Positions 57,011-64,000 of a DNA stretch of 64,000 nucleotides are shown here, one piece after another; the stretch's first letter is position 1, and every line of letters begins with the position of its first letter. The notes under the pieces were generated by a model, which saw only the letters and a program-made list of their open reading frames with translations, was not told the DNA's origin and did not search any database. Origin of the DNA: Doryteuthis pealeii (lineage: Eukaryota > Mollusca > Cephalopoda > Myopsida > Loliginidae); the NCBI GenBank assembly GCA_023376005.1, contig CM042150.1:74184131-74248130 (forward strand). The letters run 5' to 3'. Made by a program: the position numbers and the translations under genes.

Positions 57011-58244
57011 CTTGCATAGAGTGTAAATAATGAGAAAAAGAAGAAATGGATAGGGTATTTTTCTTTTTACTTTAAAATTTGGAAAATTCCCCTGTTAAGT
57101 TATTTAGGCATGTGAGCTTCTCTCGGTGTATAGGCATGATGTTTCTGACTAAGGGAGAGAATTGCTGTTGGGTTCTAACATGCATCTTGTGTCCTACCAT
57201 GTTTATTGTGTTCACTATATCTGTTGTAGTTTCCAGGGAAACAAATAGAAGGTCTTATGTTTAGAGCATCCCTTATATAATTGGTAAAATTCACAAAGAG
57301 TCAACAGAGAGGCAATATAAAATGATTCCTTTGACAAATTTTTCTATGCTATAGATTTAAATTCATTTGTTCAATTTCATATCAACTTTATCTCCACCCA
57401 AAACAACTTCTGCAATGCAAATAAAAAAGCAGCCATCTTTTATTTATTCAGTAGCATTTACATACATCTCTTTCTCTCCCACCATTATTTATGCATATTT
57501 ACTTAAAGGAGCTTCTCTGTTTGAGTGCATTTCTATGCAGGTAAAAAGTGGCAAATTTAAATGTGAGAGATGAGTTAGTAAAATTATGTAAAGTAAATCA
57601 TTGCTTTTATTTTACTGTTTATTCAGGGAATAGTAAGATTTAAAATTCATTTAAAGACTGGCAAAACATACATTATATGTTCTAAATATTTCAGGTCTGT
57701 TTCTTAAAAGTTAATGCACATGATCCGAGAGAATAGCTTTTGACAAAGACAATAACAAATTTAATTCACTTCATCTGATGAATTATTCTGTGCATGTACA
57801 CATCAATAAAAGAATGAGAAAAGATTTAAACAAATATATTCTCAGTTGTTCTCATTATTGTTCTTTTTAGATTTAGTATTGAAAAGATGACAGTGATGAA
57901 ATCTTAGTAAAATCCTTACAAATTTGATAACATCATTCTCAGCATTACTGGTGAAGAAAGCCAGTGGAATAAATGAAAGTTTTCCCTGCTGCTTTTGAAT
58001 TCTCATTGGTCAGTGTTCAGCTAACAAGTCTCACAGATCATTACTATTGTAATGAGTCCAATCCTCATAGGGTGAACCTAACTCATAACTTTGTATTGCA
58101 TTAAACTAAATACATACCAATAATAAAAATAGGAAACATTTTATTCTCTTCAGCTATTTGTATAAATCATAATAATCTTTTTCATATCAGAAAGTATTTC
58201 TTTTGTAATGCATATATACAAAAATGTTTCAAAAAGTATACTGC
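57011..58244. other. AT-rich interval without a gene
   Basis: Possible short-SINE head at 58,015-58,090 (complement not required: CTAACAAGTCTCACAGATCA, AATGAGTCCAATCCTCATAG). No coding region supported; the frames at 57,079 and 57,367 have no recognised domain. Confidence 0.45.
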
Positions 58245-59235
58245 CATCATTTTGAAATCATCATCATATTGCACCAGTAGCATGGATTTCCATAACAATC
58301 TCTCACCAACCATCCCTATCATTTATTGCTCTAGGGAGGTCCAGTATCCACGCAGAGCTGGTCAATGTAGGTCTTTACTGAATGGCCTGCACTGACTGGT
58401 TCCATAGAAGAACAGGATTTATGAGTTTGTCTTTGCTTCTCCAGCAGTCCTCAGCATATGTTGTTCACCTCACTTGGATGATCTGTGGGATAGGTGGCAA
58501 GTGGCCATATAACTGCTTTCTTGTAGGGTGTAGATTACATGATTTAAGATTGTGCACAGCATTCTTGTGCAACTCCCATCTAGCTTGTTTTCTAGGCACT
58601 TCATTAGCGTTCAAGTGTTGCAGCCATGCAGTATCACTAATACAACTATGGCTTGGAATAATTGTCACTTTAACTTGTCAGAGAAATGGAATTTCCATAT
58701 CACTGATAATCTGTCTATGGCAGACTATGCCTTCCATATATGTGCATTAACATCACTTTCTGTGGATGAGATATTACTACCTAGATACGTGAATTGTTAC
58801 ATCAATTTTAGAGGCTTACCATCAAGTGTGGAGATGCTTCCTTCATTTTTAGAACACATGAACTCAGTTTTATCAGAGTTTACATAGGGCCAATGTTCTG
58901 TGCTGCTTTCTTCAGGTTATGTAGCAGGGATTCGACCTGTGCAAATGTATTTGCAAGAAGTGCCAGATCATCTGCATAGTCAAAGAAATCTGTGTCGTCA
59001 TCAGGTGAGCATACCATTGGTTTAGTGCCTTTGTAGAGCATCATTATAGTGGTAATGTTTCTTTAGGGTCATATGCTAGTATTATTTGCTCCATTTTCCC
59101 TCTTTGTATGGAGTCAAATGCCTTGGAGAAATCTACAAATTGCAGCATTACCTCAAGATTCTTTGCTCATACCCCTTCTATTATTTGATGAATAGTCAGG
59201 ATCTGATTTGGTTTTTCCTAAGGATTTTCTCTACT
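58245..59235 (-). mobile_element. LINE-A, RT to 3' end, with an in-frame internal deletion
   Basis: Reverse strand, 5' to 3'. From about 59,150: FVDFSKAFDSIQRGKMEQII (RT palm, D of the first catalytic block). About 59,010-58,905: CSPDDDTDFFD joined directly to YADDLALLANTFAQVESLL, so the roughly 60 residues between these motifs in the 15-kb copy (including VLQGDTLAP) are deleted without changing frame. The YADD box itself is intact. Then TYLG-type sequence is lost, but AIDRLSVIWKFHFSDKLK, LENKLDGSCTRMLCTILN and KQLYGHLPPI-like remnants follow, ending near a CAT repeat (58,256-58,267). Several stops; inactive. Confidence 0.9.
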
Positions 59236-59884
59236 TCAGGTTAGCAGCGATTAAGAAGCTTGTATTAGCCGCTATAGCAGTAAGAGTTATGTCTCTGTAA
59301 TTCTTATTCTTCATAAATTATAAATATAGCTGATATAACAAAAAAGAATGGATTCTCAAATGAGGTTAGCACATGATGCAATCATTTCAACTGTTAAATA
59401 TTGTACACATGATTTTTATTATAGCATAGAATTTATATGTGTATTAATTTTACCTTCTTATTTTCTCTGAGTTGTGTTCTTTATTAAACATCCTGTATAC
59501 ATTATAAAGAAAAAAGTAAAACATCCTATTACTCTCAAGTATTTAGATGGAAATTAGTTAATACAAGAACTGCCAGAATGATTACTCAGGTTTTGAATAT
59601 AAATATTTTTTTAAAAAAAGACAACTTAGATTCTATTGAAAATTCAATTTTACTATAAGAAAGAACAATATTTGCCATTTTGTTTTGTTATTTTCATCAC
59701 TTTGTTTTAAAGATTATATAAGCACTCACCTTGTCATTAATTGCTGCAATATAACAAATAAAATCTTTCTGTTTGCAGGTTGTCTTTAGCTTTTTTTTTA
59801 AATTGAAGAACTTTAATAGGAGGAAGACAAGTAGTGGAGGATGAGCTCTCAAAGTAGTTTGACTAATGAGAGGAGAACTCCTTT
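59236..59884. other. AT-rich interval without a gene
   Basis: Nothing recognised. Confidence 0.5.
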
Positions 59885-60015
59885 TGGTTTGAATTCAGAA
59901 TTTTCCTTCTCTTAGTCCAGTTGCCATATTAAGGTTAAGGAGCTCAGACTGCCATACTATTTACTCATAGATTGGATCTATACCTTTCTCAAGGGTATTT
60001 GCACTAAAGGCTATT
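59885..60015 (-). mobile_element. SINE-1 fragment
   Basis: GGTTTGAATTCAGAATTTTC, GGTTAAGGAGCTCAGACTGC, TATTTACTCATAGATTGGAT, CCTTTCTCAAGGGTATTTGC. Tail and head missing. Confidence 0.8.
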
Positions 60016-60313
60016 TTTTAATGACTTGAGACTTTAGGTTCTGATGGACTATATCTGATGAGTGATCCGTCCATTGGATGTCACCATATTATGAAATGGG
60101 GTACTTTGAAAGTTTCAGTCACAAACATACAATGTTCACCATTCCATGATGACAACTGAAATGGCATGGCTGCTGCTCAAAGACAAACCTCTCACCTACT
60201 CACCACTACTAATGCCTGCATAGGGGCAGTTGTAATTCTGGGAAGTCATTCTGCCAGATCCTGTACTATAACACCATGGTGATTGCTTTCAAATCAGAGA
60301 CAATTTTAGTAGA

Positions 60314-60316
<3 letters not shown>

Positions 60317-60357
<41 letters not shown>
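60317..60357. repeat. (TA)n microsatellite at a SINE tail
   Basis: About 20 TA units adjoining the 3' end of the reverse SINE-2. Confidence 0.95.
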
Positions 60358-60359
<2 letters not shown>

Positions 60360-60595
60360 TTAAGGTGGCCTAAAGTTGATATCAGCCAGACAGCAAGGGA
60401 GTCTAACCCCTTTTCACTAGCATTAGACCAAGATTTATTTTTTAGTGTCTGAGGTGGAGCACCATATCTACCATCAGCTCCTCACTTTACAGCACAGATC
60501 CCTGTGCTACTCATACACTGAGTTAGTGAGGCCCAGTATAGAACCAGGAACCTTGTGGTTCCCAGGCGGACGCTCTACTGACTGAGCTAAATATA
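60358..60595 (-). mobile_element. SINE-2, best-preserved copy
   Basis: On the reverse strand the head is tRNA-like: A box TTAGCTCAGTCAGTAGAGCG, then TCCGCCTGGGAACCACAAGG, and B box region GGTTCCTGGTTCTATACTGG. The body GCTGATGGTAGATATGGTGC, CTCCACCTCAGACAC and end GGGGTTAGACTCCCTTGCTG match 1572-1795. The A box could still direct RNA polymerase III initiation; the B box is imperfect. Confidence 0.9.
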
Positions 60596-61186
60596 TGTGT
60601 GTCAGTGAAGTCACTATATTGTGTCAACATAATTTTATTAAAGAATAGTGAAATAAGATACAAGTAGATGAAAGTTACAAGAAAAATAGAAAATCATGAA
60701 AAATAAGTTTGTGTTCTACCATATTATATTTCTGAAGGGTTTCATAGAACCCAACTTCTTTTATTTTTATTCAACTTTTTTTCTTTTTTTTTTTTCATTT
60801 TCTTCTTGAATTGCAATTTTCTTTGGATTGTAAATAATTTTCATTGTAAGATAACACTGTCAAAATATCTGTCATATCTTGAATAACAATTTTATAAACG
60901 ATGGGTAATTTTTTGGTCATTTGAAAGTATTGGCATAATTTAAATTAAAGAATTTTTTATGGTTTCATCAGACAAAAGAGAAACTAGAACGCTTTTAGGA
61001 AATGGAACAAGCAGAAGAAAATTTCTATTTAAAATTAATCTGCCTTTTTCTTTTATATTTTGCCAAAAGAAGAAACACAAATAGAAAATATCTTTAAAAA
61101 AACAATAAAAAAAACCTAAAGTCTTTTGTAGCAAACAGATTTTATTCAATATCTGTTTATTCAGGCCCGAAAACGATTGTTATATT
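60596..61186. other. AT-rich interval without a gene
   Basis: Contains T-rich runs (60,778-60,797). Nothing recognised. Confidence 0.5.
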
Positions 61187-61460
61187 ATACCGTCACATTT
61201 TTGTCTTGATGGTAAATACATCATAAATACAGTATTGCTTATCAATATGTAGAACTGTTACAATTTTTTATAAATTAATTGTTTTCTTCACCAAAGATAC
61301 CAGGATTGTATTATTTAAATATGTTAATGTGATTTTACTTTTGTCGTAAATGATAGCCAATAATAATTGTTTTCATTTCATAATGTTCCACTAGAAATTA
61401 TGAAATTATGATATCTTTTTCTTATTAGAGGTTTTCTTATTTATGTGTGAACCTGTGTAT
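61187..61460. mobile_element. MITE-1 copy 2
   Basis: The right end, read in reverse (complement of 61,436-61,460), is TACACAGGTTCACACATAAA, matching the left terminus of copy 1. Internal blocks AAATTAATTGTTTTCTTCAC, CAGGATTGTATTATT and CATAATGTTCCACTAGAAAT are colinear with copy 1. The left terminus near 61,187 (TACCGTCACATTTTTG) is weaker. Confidence 0.65.
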
Positions 61461-62400
61461 AAAGCATGTAGGTATTTACTTTTTTTATATAAAGACACAT
61501 TCACATACATAAAATGATTTAACAATTTCTTAAAGTTTTCATTAAATTAACTAATGCCACTGAAATTCAATATTTATAGATCCTCCAAGTTTTAATTAAT
61601 CAGTGTCTAAAAGGATCTACCCATGTCATATCTGCCCCTAACTTTTAGCAAGTTCTTAAAATACTGTTTTCAATATCATCACTACCAATATGGTCATTTT
61701 GAGAAGCAACATATACTTTTGATTTAATCTTTGGCAGGAGTGACCTTGATAAACATGACTGACCTCCAATAAAAGTGTCAATTAGCAATAACTTGAATTC
61801 TAAGTAACTCTAGGGGGAGGGGATGCATCAACAATATAGACAGACAGAAATTATATCTATTGAGTGCATAAATATTGATGATTTTATAAGACCCCCCCCC
61901 CATAATAGAGCAGCAAATCTAACAGAATCCACAAATATAAACCTTATTATTCAAAGAATATTTGTCCACAATGAAAACAGAGAAAATTACCAACCATATA
62001 TAAAGATCTTTCTTGCAAATGAAGTAAATAAGTAACATTCAAAATTGAAATATTATTCTGAGCTTTTTCATATTAATCAGTTGACAGAGGCATTTTTATT
62101 CTTAGAATATTAACTGCTTTGGCCAAATTTCCAGACAAAAATTCAGAGCACAAAATGCCTCATGTGGCTTGGCCATCAATTTGTGACAGTTTAAAGACCC
62201 CAAATATAATGGAATGAAGTTGTACAAGGAAACTTTTATAGTATCTTTTCTTCAAGAGATTGACTTCTATTCTGATCTAGCCATTACTCTAGATAGTTTG
62301 AACTACAGCAGGTACTTAATAAATTGGGAATGAATTATTTCAGTGTTGATCAGTGAAATAAACACACAAGACAACAAATATTTGAGATGGTGATTGACGA
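61461..62400. other. AT-rich interval without a gene
   Basis: A C10 run interrupts the frame at 61,823-62,035, which I do not consider coding. Nothing else seen. Confidence 0.5.
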
Positions 62401-62468
62401 CATCTTTTCTGAGATTCTGTTTTTTTTTTTTTCACCAGTTTTTCCTGAACAGAATCTCAGAAAAGATG
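62401..62468. repeat. Perfect 21-bp inverted repeat (hairpin)
   Basis: Left arm 62,401-62,421 (CATCTTTTCTGAGATTCTGT and one T) and right arm 62,448-62,468 are exact reverse complements. The loop is 26 bases and T-rich. Not low-complexity in the arms. Confidence 0.9.
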
Positions 62469-63111
62469 AAGGAAGATTTATTTTACTTGGCACATCTAAC
62501 AACACTTTTTTTTGTGTCTGTTGCCAGGCAGGTAGAGATTTCTTTATTTTTCACTGAATTACAAGAGAACATGAGAATATGCAAAAAAAGTAAAGAGGTA
62601 AATATTATAAAATAGATAAATGTTATAAAATAAGTAAAATAAAATTAGACTTAGCTGTGTTTTTCATAAAAAATGAAATTGAGTGTCATCATATATGTCC
62701 AGTATGTGTGTGTGTGTGTGTGTGTGTTTGTTTGTTTGTTCTGTGTATGCTTGTATGTGTGTGTTTATGTATTGTATAAGTAGTCACACAGACGTGTTTG
62801 ATAATGGTTTCCATTTCCTCTTACTATGATTACTAATTTAACATAATTCACTAAAAGAAAGAAAAAGATCTAAAAAATAAAAAAAAATAAAGAAAGAAAA
62901 CAATTTAATAGAATATTTATATTTGCTTCTTTTTTCTTTTTTAATTTTTTTTTTCTTCAAACATTACCAGACAGTTGATGCTTTGAAATAATAGATGATT
63001 TGACTGTCTGGCACCACAAAAAGAGAATTTTATTGGACAAAACTTGCTCTCTGAATTTCCCTTTTGTTTTCTTTCATAAACTTAGAAGTTTAATCCATGG
63101 AGCCAATAATC

Positions 63112-63151
<40 letters not shown>

Positions 63152-63664
63152 CATATGTATATATATATTATTTCTTATTGTGTATATATACATTATATTC
63201 TATTATAGATATACTTTATAGTTTATAATAGTTTATTATATTTTATTATAGATGTACATTATATTTTATTATATATATTTTATCATAGATAAATATTCTA
63301 TTCTATATACAGTATATTTTATAATAAACTTATGACATTTTTATTTTATACATTACATATTACATGATAGGCATGTGTCCTGTGTCCCTGATGCAGAAAA
63401 ATCTAAATGGATGCAGTAAAATCGTATCCATGTGTCCCAGTATCTTTTTTTTCTTCCCTCACCATTTCAAGCTAACCGTAAATACTTTTTAATGGTTTCT
63501 TAGAAATGAATTGCATATGATAGGTTACAAGGTAGGGTTTAGACGGCTTTAGTTGGGACCCATAAATTTTCCCGGGGACTCATTCAAAGCAAATATGTGC
63601 ATCCGATGATGCACTAAATCAAAAAGCTATCAGCATCACTGCATATATATATATAAGCCCATAT
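62469..63664. other. AT-rich interval with microsatellites
   Basis: (TG)n at about 62,705-62,728, A/T runs near 62,875-62,950, (TA)n at about 63,113-63,145 and a strongly TA/TTA-rich tract to 63,345. No gene. Confidence 0.5.
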
Positions 63665-63966
63665 GGAAGTGCGTGGTGTAATGGTTAAAGTCATGGGAAA
63701 TGGACTCGTCGCCCCGAGTTCAAATCCTGGACGTGGTAATTGCATTTCACTTAGTGCTAATACCCTTGGGAAAGGCATGAATCCTACTCTCCCTCCAGCT
63801 ATGGATAAATAGTAGGGCAGACTGGGCTCTTGAACCTTGGTTAGGCAACCAGTCTAGGAGAAGGAAAACTCTGAATTCAAACCTGGTAAACTCCGCTTAA
63901 GAAATTGACTTTGTGTCACATCCTGCTTGTGCGGAGGGGTTGGTAAATATATATATATATATATAA
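63665..63966 (+). mobile_element. SINE-1, full-length young copy with 12-bp target-site duplication
   Basis: The reference copy for SINE-1. It begins GGAAGTGCGTGGTGTAATGG after the direct repeat ATAAGCCCATAT (63,653-63,664), which recurs at 63,967-63,978. A box GTGGTGTAATGGTTAAAG; B box CGAGTTCAAATCCTGGAC about 35 bp on. Body TGCTAATACCCTTGGGAAAG, AGTAGGGCAGACTGGGCTC, AGGCAACCAGTCTAGGAGAA; 3' tail GACTTTGTGTCACATCCTGC and GTGCGGAGGGGTTGGTAAAT followed by (TA)n. No polyadenylate tail, as in tailed SINEs that borrow a LINE 3' end. Confidence 0.95.
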
Positions 63967-64000
63967 ATAAGCCCATATATGTTAAATATCTTACATATAA

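Noticed and set aside
58382..58887. Forward frames of 122 and 111 codons
   Set aside because: Antisense of the reverse-strand LINE-A copy.
60530..60595. Possible functional tRNA gene
   Set aside because: The A and B boxes are tRNA-like, but no acceptor or T-arm pairing is complete and the sequence continues into a SINE body also present at 1.6 kb.
61823..62035. 70-codon frame with protein-like composition
   Set aside because: It is interrupted by a homopolymeric C10 run and has no recognisable domain or splice context.

Overview
The window looks like gene-poor, repeat-rich DNA from a cephalopod, most likely an octopus. This rests on its composition (strongly AT-rich, few CpG by eye, many long TA, CA and GA microsatellites), the complete absence of bacterial-style coding, dense tRNA-derived SINEs of a type known from octopus, and non-LTR retrotransposon and mariner-type transposase fragments of mollusc type. 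The species call is inference. No intact protein-coding gene is supported; one weak candidate terminal exon is noted near 50.4 kb.

Layout. 0-14 kb: a LINE-B 3' fragment (478-885), SINEs, a tandem pair of short SINEs (5.4-5.7 kb), two copies of a ~575-bp non-coding retroposon here called U (8.75-9.05 and 10.6-11.2 kb, both with target-site duplications) and a diverged third copy at 12.2 kb. 14-22 kb: a broken LINE-A reverse transcriptase (15.1-16.2 kb), a reverse-strand Gypsy-type integrase remnant with no long open frame (16.4-17.2 kb), a ~450-bp compound microsatellite, a 206-bp palindrome (19.5-19.7 kb) and a decayed copy of a widespread uncharacterised animal gene family (20.1-21.5 kb). 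22-33 kb: microsatellites, a purine-rich stretch, SINE-1/3/4 copies in both orientations, a ~0.9-kb unidentified insertion and a LINE-B fragment (32.2-32.8 kb). 33-50 kb: three internally deleted or truncated mariner copies of one family, a separate mariner copy with visible inverted termini (48.7-49.8 kb), a two-copy MITE family (38.0 and 61.2 kb), a LINE-C 3' fragment (39.2-39.85 kb), a possible solo LTR, further U copies and LINE-A fragments. 50-64 kb: a long reverse-strand LINE-B copy split by a SINE (51.4-52.9 kb), two more LINE-B pieces, a LINE-A copy with an in-frame deletion (58.2-59.2 kb), a well preserved tRNA-headed SINE (60.4 kb), a perfect 21-bp hairpin (62.4 kb) and a young SINE-1 with a 12-bp target-site duplication (63.7 kb).

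Working names used here (local, not database names): SINE-1 to SINE-4 for tRNA-derived SINE groups; LINE-A, LINE-B and LINE-C for three non-LTR elements; U for the ~575-bp retroposon; Mar-1 and Mar-2 for two mariner families; R1, R2 and MITE-1 for unclassified repeats. Family recognition is from motif memory without database searches. I found no convincing new molecular system. The most original observations are the U retroposon with a shared reading frame, the MITE-1 pair, the 206-bp palindrome and the SINE tail relationships.
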